Source: Deltaproteobacteria bacterium
GTDB lineage: Bacteria; Desulfobacterota; Dissulfuribacteria; Dissulfuribacterales; QOAL01
Length of the DNA stretch: 38,856 nucleotides
Reading direction: 5' to 3'
Assembly (NCBI GenBank): GCA_024275145.1
Contig: JAJRZR010000032.1
Span: 1-38,856, forward strand
In this document: positions 7,530 through 15,625 of the stretch, piece after piece
Layout: the number at the start of each line of letters is the position of its first letter
How positions within the stretch are numbered: the stretch's first letter is position 1
Program-made: the position numbers and the translations under genes
The notes under the pieces: model-generated
Database searches by the model: none
What the model saw: the letters and a program-made list of their open reading frames with translations, nothing else
Told to the model about the DNA's origin: nothing

Positions 7530-8630
7530 TCGGTTACCTTCCGTTCTATAATATGCGGCGCAGGCCCCTTCGCTGGACACCATGCAAGGGCCAACCGGCC
7601 TCAGGGGGGTACAGCGCCTTGCGAACAAGGGACAATCCAACGGGACGAGCCTGCCCATCAGGACGTCTCCGCACCTGCAACCCTCTGGCTCCCGGACCTG
7701 GCCTGTTTTTATTCCAAGCCTGTGGCTTGCATCAAAGGCCTTGAACCTCGACCTTATGGCAAGACCGCTTCCAGGTATTGTTCCAAGTCCCCGCCACTTA
7801 GCATCAACAGGTTCGAAGACCTGGAACATCAAATCCCTGGCCTGTTGGTTTCCCTCCCTTGTGACAACCCTTGGGTAGCAATTCTCCACCCTTGCCATAC
7901 CGGCGTCCACCTGTACGACCAACCGAATAAGGCCGCCGATGATGTCCGCAGGTTCAAAACCGGCTATGACACAGGCGATACCGTACTTGGTTACCAACGG
8001 TTCATAGGCCTGGGCGCCAATGATCGCACTCACATGTCCCGGGCACAAAACCCCCTGGATCTTTAAGTCAGGATCAGAAAACAGTGCATCGAGCACAGGT
8101 GGCATCAACTTATTGGATGCATATACACAAAAATTTCCTAATCGCCTTCTGGCAGCTTCCAGGATAGTGGCGGCAATAGCGGGAGTAGTGGTTTCAAAAC
8201 CAACACCGATGAAAACCACAAGATCCTTCCGTTCATCAGCGGCAAGTTCCAGAGCATCCATGGGAGAGTAGACCACCTCGACCCTGGCTCCGCGGGATCT
8301 TGCCTCTGAAAGGGAACCCGATGCCCCTGGAACGCGCAACAAATCTCCAAAAACAGCCGCAATTACCCCTGGCGTAAGGGCAATCTCGATAAATGCATCT
8401 ATGTCCCCGGCAGATGTTACACAGACCGGGCAGCCAGGGCCGGATACCAGCCTCAGGCCAGCAGGGAAAAGATCCCTCAGGCCATGCCTGGCAACGGCCA
8501 TAGTGTGCGTTCCACACACCTCCATGAGGCTGATCGGCCTGTTTACCACCCTTTCCCGCTCGAAGGCAAGGCCTGAAACCAGGTCCCTGCCCCCGAATTC
8601 CTCTACGTACCTCAAACCGTATGATTTCAT
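7506..8630 (-). CDS. hypD: HypD, iron-sulfur scaffold for Fe(CN)2CO assembly
   Basis: HypD with HypC is the scaffold on which the Fe(CN)2CO unit is built. Conserved parts are MEVCGTHTMAVARHGL, SGPGCPVCVT, GFETTTPAIA, and the C-terminal cysteine-rich region (GCRCGDVL, CPLFARRCTP, SSEGACAAYYR) that binds the 4Fe-4S cluster. At 374 residues it is close to normal. The start is ATG 8630 with AAGGTCTGGA upstream. The last seven residues (STKSSSI) and the TGA lie in R1 copy A, so the original end was replaced. All catalytic cysteines are upstream of this junction, so function should be kept. hypC is the upstream partner. Confidence 0.95.
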   Translation of the reverse strand: MKSYGLRYVEEFGGRDLVSGLAFERERVVNRPISLMEVCGTHTMAVARHGLRDLFPAGLRLVSGPGCPVCVTSAGDIDAFIEIALTPGVIAAVFGDLLRVPGASGSLSEARSRGARVEVVYSPMDALELAADERKDLVVFIGVGFETTTPAIAATILEAARRRLGNFCVYASNKLMPPVLDALFSDPDLKIQGVLCPGHVSAIIGAQAYEPLVTKYGIACVIAGFEPADIIGGLIRLVVQVDAGMARVENCYPRVVTREGNQQARDLMFQVFEPVDAKWRGLGTIPGSGLAIRSRFKAFDASHRLGIKTGQVREPEGCRCGDVLMGRLVPLDCPLFARRCTPLRPVGPCMVSSEGACAAYYRTEGNRSTKSSSI

Positions 8631-8708
8631 TCCAGACCTTCATATGGCAGGCCCATTTGTATGAACGGCCATGGGCGCAAAAACACAGCACTTATCATGA
8701 AGCACATA

Positions 8709-8966
8709 TCAACCACCTACACCCCTGGCCATCTGCCTAAAGAGTATCAGGTTCTCAAGGGCCGCATCCTTGCTCAACACCTGAATGGCAAAGCCCGCAT
8801 GGACTATAAGATAGTCGCCCACAGCCGGTTTAAAACCGAGCAGATCCAAATGAACCTCCTTCCTTATACCCCCGGCGTCTACGATAGCGGTAGCACCAGA
8901 CAACCGCTTCTCTGCTACGTCACCGCCAGTAAGCTCAATAATACGCATCGGTATTGCCAAACACAT
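8709..8966 (-). CDS. hypC: HypC hydrogenase assembly chaperone
   Basis: An 85-residue OB-fold chaperone that binds HypD and then the hydrogenase large-subunit precursor. It starts with the diagnostic MCLAIPMRI, whose Cys2 is essential, and has the GDYLIVHAGFAIQVL region typical of the family. It lies 78 bases upstream of hypD in the same direction and is separated from hypF by R1 copy B and R2 copy 3. Confidence 0.95.
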   Translation of the reverse strand: MCLAIPMRIIELTGGDVAEKRLSGATAIVDAGGIRKEVHLDLLGFKPAVGDYLIVHAGFAIQVLSKDAALENLILFRQMARGVGG

Positions 8967-9039
8967 ATCTTTATCCTCCGATTGGGAGCATTTCCACCTT
9001 GTCCACCTCCGGCCAGCATCGGGCTTTTAAACTCAAACA

Positions 9040-9118
9040 TTCATGCCTGTTTCACGGCCCTCGTGCAGGTGTCCACGGGCATGAAAATACCACCCTGATG
9101 GAGGGATACCTTTTCACG
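9040..9118 (+). repeat. R2 repeat, copy 3
   Basis: The outer inverted repeat TTCATGC (9040-9046) / GCATGAA (9079-9085) is perfect. It is followed by AATACCACCCTGATGGAGG and TTTTCACG, matching copies 2 and 4. It lies upstream of hypC, near R1 copy B, and is in the orientation opposite to copies 1, 2 and 5. Confidence 0.7.
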
Positions 9119-9170
9119 CCAAGTTGCACGTTCTCAAATGCACAACAAGGCGAACGTATACTCCGATGAG

Positions 9171-9431
9171 CCCGGATTATGCAGCTCGCAAGTTTGCCGA
9201 AGATGCGAGGCGAAAGGACAGGCAGACGTACTTGTGTACTTCAACTGACCGACAATACGGCAGATTAGGTAAAATTGCAGGCCCCTTGCGGCTTCAAGTG
9301 CTGGATGATTTCATTGAGAAGTTGATGCACCTTTTGGGTGAACCGAAAGGGATGCTGATTTGCCTATAATATCTTGTAATTTTAGCACAATTCTATTTAT
9401 TCAGCAGTTGAAGTGCATACCCCGGGATAAA
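9171..9431 (+). repeat. R1 repeat, copy B (type 1)
   Basis: Left terminus CCCGGATTATGCA at 9171. Arm 1 has GCTCGCAAGTTTGCCG and apical GTAC-TTGT-GTAC; its 3' strand is partly decayed. The linker is CCCTTGCGG. Arm 2 runs from CTTCAAGTGCTGG to CAGCAGTTGAAG, and the right end is TGCATACCCCGGGATAAA. The right 39 bases encode, on the minus strand, the C-terminal 12 residues and TAG stop of hypF. Confidence 0.85.
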
Positions 9432-11741
9432 GGCCTGACCCAGCGATACACCTGCGTCGTTTACAGGCACCTGCTCCCCAGTATACACATCAAAGCCCCT
9501 TGTAGCCAACACGGACATAAGTCCTTCCAACAGGATCACGTTCTGGAACACCCCTCCGGCAAGGACGATTCGATTAACACCTGTCAGGCTGGAAAGCCAT
9601 TCTAACACCTTTACCAGGGAATCGACCAGCCAGATATGGAACTTCAAGGCAATTTCCTCCCTGGACATACCAAGGCCAAGATCACGTAGCACCCCTCCCA
9701 CCATTTCCCTGGTACCTATCACTATCTGGCTTGTATCCGAAGCACCTCCCTCCTTCCGCGACAATGTCACCGGATACCCCCGGCCCCTGTCCATTTCAAA
9801 AACAGTAGGGTCTCCAGGTTCGGTCAGAAGGCGGCGGGCCAATCCCTCCAGTTCCATGGCTGCCTGCCCCTCATATTCTGAAAAGTATCTTTGCCCCAAA
9901 AGTGCACAGATACCATCGAACAGCCGCCCACAGCTCGAGGTCGCAGGCGAATTGATGCCCTTTTCCATCATCTCCACGATCGTGCGCCTGTTCACAATCG
10001 GAATGGGTCCAAACCTGCGGTTGCTTTCAGCCAGGCAGTCCGCCCCAAGGATACCGAAGAGAAGCGCCATGCCCATACGCCAAGGCTCCCTTGCGGCTGC
10101 GTCCCCACCCGGCAAGGGCATGTATGCAAGGTGCCCCATGCGCATCAACTCCGTCCCATCGAGCATCAGCAATTCTCCGCCCCATATGGTTTGATCCGGC
10201 CCTATGCCGGCACCGTCCAGAACCACCGCCAGCACCCTGCCCTCAAGGCCGTGCTCAGCGATGACTGCCGCTGCGTGGGCCTGATGGTGCTGCACCGACT
10301 TACATGGAATAACAAGTCCCTTTGCATATCTTGTACTCAGATAATCCGGATGCAGATCGCAGACTGCCACCCTGGGCTCTATACCCAGGCACTTTTCCAG
10401 GTGCTCTATGGCTTCAATGTAAAAATCAAAAGAGTCCGGGCTAACCAAGTCGCCTATGTGCTGGCTGATAAAGGCCTTGCCATCCCTAAAGAGACAAAAG
10501 GTATTCTTAAGCTCCGCCCCACAGCCCAGGATGGTTGAAAAGCCACTCTTCACATCCACAGGGGCAGGCACATAGCCCCTGGATCTCCTGATGATCCTGA
10601 TTCTGCCCGCTGCAAACCTGGCAACCGAATCGTCCACCCTGGCGACGATGTGCCTGTCATGCATGAGGAAATAATCGGCCATCCCTCCAAGCCTTTCGAT
10701 AGCCTCCTGGTTCCCTGCACAGATGACCCCTCCGCCAGGATTTCCGCTGGTCATGACCAGGGCCTTTGGTGCCTGCGGGGCGGAAAGAAGCAGATGATGG
10801 ACCGGGGTATAGGGCAACATTATCCCTATCTCCAGGATTCCGGGCGCAACTCCATGCGCAATGGTACAGCCAGATTTTTTCCTCAGCAGCACTATGGGAC
10901 GTTGCCTGGAAGAAAGAAGCTCTGCCTCGGCTGTGGAAACATGACAAATGGAACGGGCGGCCTCAATCGTCTGGACCATGATGGCAAAGGGCTTCGATCG
11001 GCGTCCCTTCCTGCATCGCAGCAGGCCAACCGCCTTTTCAGAAAAGGCGTCGACCGCCAGGTGAAATCCCCCAAGCCCCTTGATAGCCACGACCTTGCCA
11101 TTACCCAATGCCTTTGCAGCGGCGCTGATACAATGATCTCTTGCAATGAGCTCTCCCCTGTAATCGTGCCATGAGAGCGAAGGGCCGCAGGCCTGGCAGG
11201 CGTCAGGCTGGGCATGGAATCTCCTGTTGGCAGGGTCATGGTACTCTGCCTCACACTCGGGGCACATGGGGAAATGCTTCATGGATGTATTGGGGCGGTC
11301 ATAGGGTGTAGATTCGACGATACTGAATCGCGGGCCACAATTCGTACAGTTTATGAACGGATAGCCATAACGCCTGTCTCCAGGGTCGGCAAGCTCCGCG
11401 AGACAATCATCACAGGTAGCTAGGTCCGGGGATATCAAAGCCGATCTTTCCTCCCCCTCCAGACTTTCTGCTATCGAAAACCCCTTACTCCCCGGATAAT
11501 ACCGGAGTGCACTTATCTCTACAGAGGTTATCACGGCAACGGAAGGTGCATCTTCCTTGATGCGTTTCGAAAATTGTTTTAAGGCATGGCCGTTACCGGA
11601 TGCCTGTATAATTACCCCCTGCCCTGAATTTGCGACCCAGCCACCGATCCCCATATTACGGGCAAGCCTGTAAACAAAAGGCCGGAACCCCACGCCTTGA
11701 ACGATCCCGTTGATCCTTATTTCTATCGTGTGTTCCTTCAT
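9393..11741 (-). CDS. hypF: HypF carbamoyltransferase
   Basis: HypF turns carbamoyl phosphate into a carbamoyl group on HypE, the first step of cyanide-ligand synthesis. The 782 residues show an N-terminal acylphosphatase domain (INGIVQGVGFRPFVYRL), paired zinc fingers (CDDCLAEL, CTNCGPRFSI, CPECEAEYHDP, CQACGP), a YrdC-like domain with KGLGGFHL, and a Kae1-like C-terminal domain with HHQAHAAAVIAEHG and VVLDGAGIG. ATG 11741 follows AAGGG. The last residues, IPGYALQLLNK, and the TAG are encoded by R1 copy B; the 5' side abuts copy C, about 14 bases from the start codon. The gene is therefore bracketed by two repeats. Confidence 0.96.
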   Translation of the reverse strand: MKEHTIEIRINGIVQGVGFRPFVYRLARNMGIGGWVANSGQGVIIQASGNGHALKQFSKRIKEDAPSVAVITSVEISALRYYPGSKGFSIAESLEGEERSALISPDLATCDDCLAELADPGDRRYGYPFINCTNCGPRFSIVESTPYDRPNTSMKHFPMCPECEAEYHDPANRRFHAQPDACQACGPSLSWHDYRGELIARDHCISAAAKALGNGKVVAIKGLGGFHLAVDAFSEKAVGLLRCRKGRRSKPFAIMVQTIEAARSICHVSTAEAELLSSRQRPIVLLRKKSGCTIAHGVAPGILEIGIMLPYTPVHHLLLSAPQAPKALVMTSGNPGGGVICAGNQEAIERLGGMADYFLMHDRHIVARVDDSVARFAAGRIRIIRRSRGYVPAPVDVKSGFSTILGCGAELKNTFCLFRDGKAFISQHIGDLVSPDSFDFYIEAIEHLEKCLGIEPRVAVCDLHPDYLSTRYAKGLVIPCKSVQHHQAHAAAVIAEHGLEGRVLAVVLDGAGIGPDQTIWGGELLMLDGTELMRMGHLAYMPLPGGDAAAREPWRMGMALLFGILGADCLAESNRRFGPIPIVNRRTIVEMMEKGINSPATSSCGRLFDGICALLGQRYFSEYEGQAAMELEGLARRLLTEPGDPTVFEMDRGRGYPVTLSRKEGGASDTSQIVIGTREMVGGVLRDLGLGMSREEIALKFHIWLVDSLVKVLEWLSSLTGVNRIVLAGGVFQNVILLEGLMSVLATRGFDVYTGEQVPVNDAGVSLGQAFIPGYALQLLNK

Positions 11742-11754
11742 CTCAACCCTTCAT

Positions 11755-12019
11755 CCCGGATTATCCCAGATTATGCAGCTCGAAAGTTTGCCGGAGATGC
11801 AAGGCATCAGGGGCGCAGACATACTTAGGTATTTCAAGTCCCTGATAACGCAGCAGATTCGGTAAACTTTCGAGCCCCTTGCGGCTTCAAATGCCGAACA
11901 ACTTCATTGCATTTTGCTTGCACCTTTTAGGTGAAAAAACGAAAACGGTTTCTTGCTTATAACATCTTGAAATTTAAGGAATAATATTTTTGTTCGGCAT
12001 TTGAAGTGCATAATTTGAG
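11755..12019 (+). repeat. R1 repeat, copy C (type 2)
   Basis: Left terminus CCCAGATTATGCA at 11765, preceded by a second partial terminus CCCGGATTAT at 11755. Arm 1 (11778-11875) has base stem GCTCGAAAGTTTGCCG / CGGTAAACTTTCGAGC, inner stem ATCAGGG / CCCTGAT and apical ATAC-TTAG-GTAT. The linker is CCCTTGCGG. Arm 2 (11885-12006) has a perfect 17-bp stem, CTTCAAATGCCGAACAA / TTGTTCGGCATTTGAAG, and an internal CACCT-TTT-AGGTG hairpin. The right terminus is TGCATAATTTGAG. Nearly identical to copy F. Confidence 0.9.
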
Positions 12020-12020
12020 A

Positions 12021-12092
12021 TTATGCCTGCCCGACCCGCATCCAGGCACCCCGGGACATAAAAGTACCGCCCTGATGGAGGATGTATTTTAC
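12021..12092 (+). repeat. R2 repeat, copy 4, abutting R1 copy C
   Basis: TTATGCCTG, then a GC-rich centre, then CCCCGGGACATAAAAGTACC, CCCTGATGGAGGATGTAT and TTTTACG follow the block order of copies 2 and 3. It begins within two bases of the right end of R1 copy C. Confidence 0.55.
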
Positions 12093-12374
12093 GCTAAATT
12101 GTTGCGCAGTCTACAACATCGAAACCGCATACTGGCAGTAGACTCTGTGTACAATCTTACCGAGTCTTGTATGGGCTATCATACACCTGCATGTTGATGG
12201 AACATAGAAAATTTGCACGCTGTATAAATACGGTTTGATCAATACTGCACCCGGCTATCCCTCGGTCGCCATCAATACCCTGGCAGATGAATTGCAGATG
12301 CCGGTGTGACTGCCAATGAATGAACCAAGCCAAATGGAAATTGGTGGCGGAAATATACCGATGGAGGTGACAAC
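12093..12374. other. gap upstream of the first FG-GAP gene
   Basis: No supported gene. A short open frame ending at TGA near 12309 has protein-like composition (NTAPGYPSVAINTLADELQ) but no credible start codon. It may be a relic. No clear promoter was identified. Confidence 0.35.
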
Positions 12375-14168
12375 ATGTTTATTGCGTCAACTAGAAGCCC
12401 CTTCAACATGACGAGACCTTTTGAGGCATTCCTGCGTAGCGGCCTTCTAATATATCTTGCTTCATGCCTTTTCATTCCACCCGTCTCAACAGAAACGGCC
12501 ATGGCAGCAGTGAATGCCCCTGTGCTCAAATGGAAACTTGGAGGCTGCTATTCCTCCTGGTGTGAGACCGGATGGTACTCATCCCCTGCGGTGGCGGACC
12601 TAGATGGAGACGGAAACATGGAGATTGTCGGTTCGGCCTACTCGATAGTCGTATTGGATGGGGCTACAGGCGCCCTCAAATGGCGGGTCAAGTCAGGTCA
12701 TGACCGCTCCGAGCCTCCCTCCACTGTGAACAATGTGGGAAGGACCTGGCCGGGGGTGGTAGTGGCGGACCTGGACGGGGATGGAAATCTTGAAATAGTG
12801 ACTGCCCATGGAGGTGGTTATGTCTCCGTCTATGACAACCAGGGCTATTTCAAACCCGGCTGGCCCCAACATCCTGTTACCAACGAACTTCGTTCGCTGG
12901 CAGTATCAGACCTGGATGGGGATGGAAATCTTGAAATAGTGACAGGGCAGGCAAAGCTGACACGAACCAATGTGTGGGTCTTTGACAAAGACGGAGCACT
13001 ACTTGATGGATGGCCGCAGCTATCTGTGGATGAAGAAGGCTCCGCTGCGGGAATCTACAATGACAACATAGGCATTGGGGACCTGAATGACGACGGTGAA
13101 AAAGAGATCATAGTTCCATCGGATACATTGACTATATGTGCCTACAGACCGGACGGCTCTGAACTTATGACCAACATCATGTACCATGATCATCCTGGGC
13201 ATGATATGGACTACTGGGGAGAGGTGCCCGCCTATGTGGACCTCGAATATGAAACCCGAGGATGGGGACCGTGCTATGAAGAACCTACCGCCAGGGCAAA
13301 TTTTGCCAGCGGCCCGGCCAACGTGGTCGATATGAACAGAGACGGAATAAATGAACTGGTGGTCATAGGAAACGTGCACAATTGTAATACCAGCCCCTAT
13401 ACCGATCTCTATAATACCCCTTACATATTCAATGCGGATCGAAGCCGCTTCAATAGCAACGGGTTCGACTGGACCAGCATACCGGTAGATACCGGCGCAC
13501 CGCTCAGCGAAGACTACAACATAATTGAAAACGTGCAGCCCAATCCCGTTACAGTAGACCTGGATGGGGATGGAATGCTTGAAATACTCTTTCCCTCATA
13601 CGATGGCAGGATGCATGCATTTTGGTTGGACAAGACAGAACATGGCGATTGGCCTTTTTCAGTCTACGATCCATCCGAAGGCGTGCTGCGCTTCGCATCC
13701 GAACCCGTAGTGGCGGACCTGGATGGGGATGGCCATCCAGAGATATTGTTTTGCTCATGGGTGCAAAAGGGGTCCTCACTCCCTGGTAGGCTTTATATCC
13801 TGGACTACCTTGGAAGGCCTATCCACATCGTAGACCTGCCCCCTGCATATTCTGGCTCCTGGAATGGCAGCCTTGCGGCACCAACCCTTGCAAACATCGA
13901 TGACGATTCCGATCTTGAGCTTGTCCTGAATACTGTCCACAGCGGTATAGTCGCATACGACCTGCCGGGTAGCGCCAATGCTACCGTATTGTGGCCTACA
14001 GGAAGGGGCAGTTACAGGCGCGACGGTACAACCCGGGTAAAACTGGCTGCAGATCTTGACGAAGACGGCGATGTGGATGGCAGGGACATGGCAATCCTCA
14101 TTGTCAAAGGCATTGAGATCGCCATCAAGATCTTTGCCCATGAATATGGATGGAGTACCAATTTTTGA
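12375..14168 (+). CDS. secreted FG-GAP/VCBS repeat protein with dockerin-like tail
   Basis: A 597-residue exported protein. The N-terminus has a hydrophobic signal-like segment ending near residue 40 (SGLLIYLASCLFIPPVSTETAMA). About eight repeats of the type VADLDGDGNLEIV follow, the calcium-binding loops of integrin-like FG-GAP beta-propellers. The end carries DLDEDGDVDGRDMAIL, an EF-hand/dockerin-like segment often seen at the C-terminus of surface proteins; no PEP-CTERM anchor follows. ATG 12375 has GGAGGTGAC upstream. Two of the repeats are nearly identical at the DNA level (near 12770 and 12905), which suggests recent internal duplication or gene conversion. A surface adhesion or matrix role is inferred. 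Confidence 0.85.
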   Translation: MFIASTRSPFNMTRPFEAFLRSGLLIYLASCLFIPPVSTETAMAAVNAPVLKWKLGGCYSSWCETGWYSSPAVADLDGDGNMEIVGSAYSIVVLDGATGALKWRVKSGHDRSEPPSTVNNVGRTWPGVVVADLDGDGNLEIVTAHGGGYVSVYDNQGYFKPGWPQHPVTNELRSLAVSDLDGDGNLEIVTGQAKLTRTNVWVFDKDGALLDGWPQLSVDEEGSAAGIYNDNIGIGDLNDDGEKEIIVPSDTLTICAYRPDGSELMTNIMYHDHPGHDMDYWGEVPAYVDLEYETRGWGPCYEEPTARANFASGPANVVDMNRDGINELVVIGNVHNCNTSPYTDLYNTPYIFNADRSRFNSNGFDWTSIPVDTGAPLSEDYNIIENVQPNPVTVDLDGDGMLEILFPSYDGRMHAFWLDKTEHGDWPFSVYDPSEGVLRFASEPVVADLDGDGHPEILFCSWVQKGSSLPGRLYILDYLGRPIHIVDLPPAYSGSWNGSLAAPTLANIDDDSDLELVLNTVHSGIVAYDLPGSANATVLWPTGRGSYRRDGTTRVKLAADLDEDGDVDGRDMAILIVKGIEIAIKIFAHEYGWSTNF

Positions 14169-14433
14169 TCAAGATCTTCATGTAGCACCCTGCCCTGGTG
14201 ACGCCCAACCGGGGGGATGAAAAAAATACGGTTTCGGGGCTAGGTATACTTTCATGGCAAAATTGCACTCAAATAAAGGACAAAAACGCTTTGATATTTA
14301 TTCCAAATTGTTATAAAGATCTACATGTAACCATGCTTCATCCACACATGTTCCTAAAAAGGGGGGACCTAAGCCCTTCTGCGGCCTGTATCTTTGACGC
14401 CGTGTGAAGGTGCAGATTGAAAGCCCTGTAGTA

Positions 14434-14643
14434 ATGATGTTCAACTCTACCTCAATCTTGATAGGCGTATTGTTCGGCTCAGTCGGAATGGGATACCTGG
14501 TTTATGGCAAAAAGCAACGAAAGGGCGTCCCTCTTCTTTCTGGCATTGCACTTTGTATATTCCCTTATTTTGTTACCAACATCTTTCTTGCGCTCATACT
14601 GGGAATTGTTCTGATGATACTGCCGTTTTTCATAAGATATTGA
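14434..14643 (+). CDS. small integral membrane protein
   Basis: About 69 residues from ATG 14434 or one codon later; an in-frame GTG at 14404 would add 10 residues, but the hydrophobic part starts after the ATGs. Two to three membrane segments are seen: STSILIGVLFGSVGMGYLVY, then a KKQRKG loop, then PLLSGIALCIFPYF and a last hydrophobic stretch ending FFIRY. This resembles a small conserved proteobacterial membrane protein sometimes loosely named 'amino acid transport protein'; the function is unknown. Confidence 0.65.
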   Translation: MMFNSTSILIGVLFGSVGMGYLVYGKKQRKGVPLLSGIALCIFPYFVTNIFLALILGIVLMILPFFIRY

Positions 14644-15052
14644 TGATCTTGTATCAATTCCGGCACATGGTCAGCCTGCCCGGCCATTTCTACCGCCCCT
14701 CAAAACCCTATTGCAGACCGCCGGGATGGTACCACAGGAATAGGTATTCCACAAAAGCTGGGGACAGGGGATGGCCATTTTGGCATAACTTTCATCTAAA
14801 ATTTATGCGGCTTGCAAGTTTGCCAAGGAATACAAGGAAGGCGAAAATGCAACGGTCTTCACGTAAAAACAGTGGGTTTGCAAATCCTTTGATTTTCTTC
14901 TAAACTATTTTTTTATTTGAGCGGATTTCGAAGTATCACCCAAGTGTGAATATTCATGCATATCAAAAATACCCATAACTGCCTTAAATAAAAAATTATC
15001 TTTGTTCTGTATGTGAAAATGCATAATTCGGGATGAAGGCAAGGAGGTATAG
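14644..15052. other. gap upstream of the polysaccharide export gene
   Basis: No gene supported. It contains a decayed R1 relic (14803-15033), whose right end comes directly before the AAGGAGG of the next gene. Confidence 0.5.
14803..15033 (+). repeat. R1 repeat, decayed relic
   Basis: The left end TTATGCGGCTTGCAAGTTTG resembles the R1 terminus plus arm 1 (TTATGCAGCTCGCAAGTTTG). The right end ATGCATAATTCGGGAT resembles TGCATAATCCGGGAT. The distance of about 230 bases is right for the family, but the centre no longer aligns well. Confidence 0.5.
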
Positions 15053-15625
15053 ATGAGAACTCTTTCTGCAGCTTCTCTTTTTTTTATGCTATTGCTAAGC
15101 AATCTGCCCATGACCGGTAGTCTTTCCGCTGCCCATGCCAACACCTTCCTTCTAGGCCCTGGAGACGTGCTTGAGATATCGGTATGGAAGGATCAAGACC
15201 TGAGCAGACAGGTAATCGTTCAGCCGGATGGATTCATCAGCTTCCCGTTGATCGGCCAGGTAGTTGCGGCGGGCCGCACGATCCCCCAAGTCCAGGCAGA
15301 AATCTCAAAAAGGCTCCAGGAATTCATCGCAACCCCTACGGTAACCGTCCTGCCCTTGAAGATAGAAAGCTACAAGATCTACGTGGTCGGGAAGGTCAAC
15401 AAGCCTGGCATGTTCGTTGTCCTGCCGCCCATCAACGTAATGCAGGCGCTCAGCATGGCAGGCGGGATGACCCCCTTTGCGAAACTCGGTTCCATATCCA
15501 TCTTGAGAAACGGCCCGAACGGCCACCAGGAGAGGTTGAAGTTTGATTACAAGGCCGTTGCCAAGGGCAAAGGACTGGAACAAAACATAGAGCTCATGAG
15601 CGGTGATGTCGTGGTAGTGCCTTGA
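15053..15625 (+). CDS. polysaccharide export protein (Wza/OPX family, short form)
   Basis: A periplasmic/outer-membrane export component of 190 residues. A signal peptide covers residues 1-29 (LSAASLFFMLLLSNLP, then SAAHAN). The Poly_export domain follows (FLLGPGDVLEISVWKDQDLS, VQPDGFISFPLIG), then one SLBB domain (YKIYVVGKVNKPGMF, INVMQALSMAGGMTPFA), ending VVVP. It lacks a lipobox cysteine and the Wza C-terminal membrane helix, as in the short exporters of PEP-CTERM-associated EPS loci. ATG 15053 follows AAGGAGG at ideal spacing. The stop overlaps the next gene. Confidence 0.92.
   Translation: MRTLSAASLFFMLLLSNLPMTGSLSAAHANTFLLGPGDVLEISVWKDQDLSRQVIVQPDGFISFPLIGQVVAAGRTIPQVQAEISKRLQEFIATPTVTVLPLKIESYKIYVVGKVNKPGMFVVLPPINVMQALSMAGGMTPFAKLGSISILRNGPNGHQERLKFDYKAVAKGKGLEQNIELMSGDVVVVP

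Noticed and set aside
8020-8670. Plus-strand open frames opposite hypD and other hyp genes
   Set aside because: They are shadows of strongly conserved minus-strand genes, with no family match or ribosome sites of their own.
12210-12309. Small open frame with protein-like composition
   Set aside because: No acceptable start codon or ribosome site after the upstream stop, and no recognised family.
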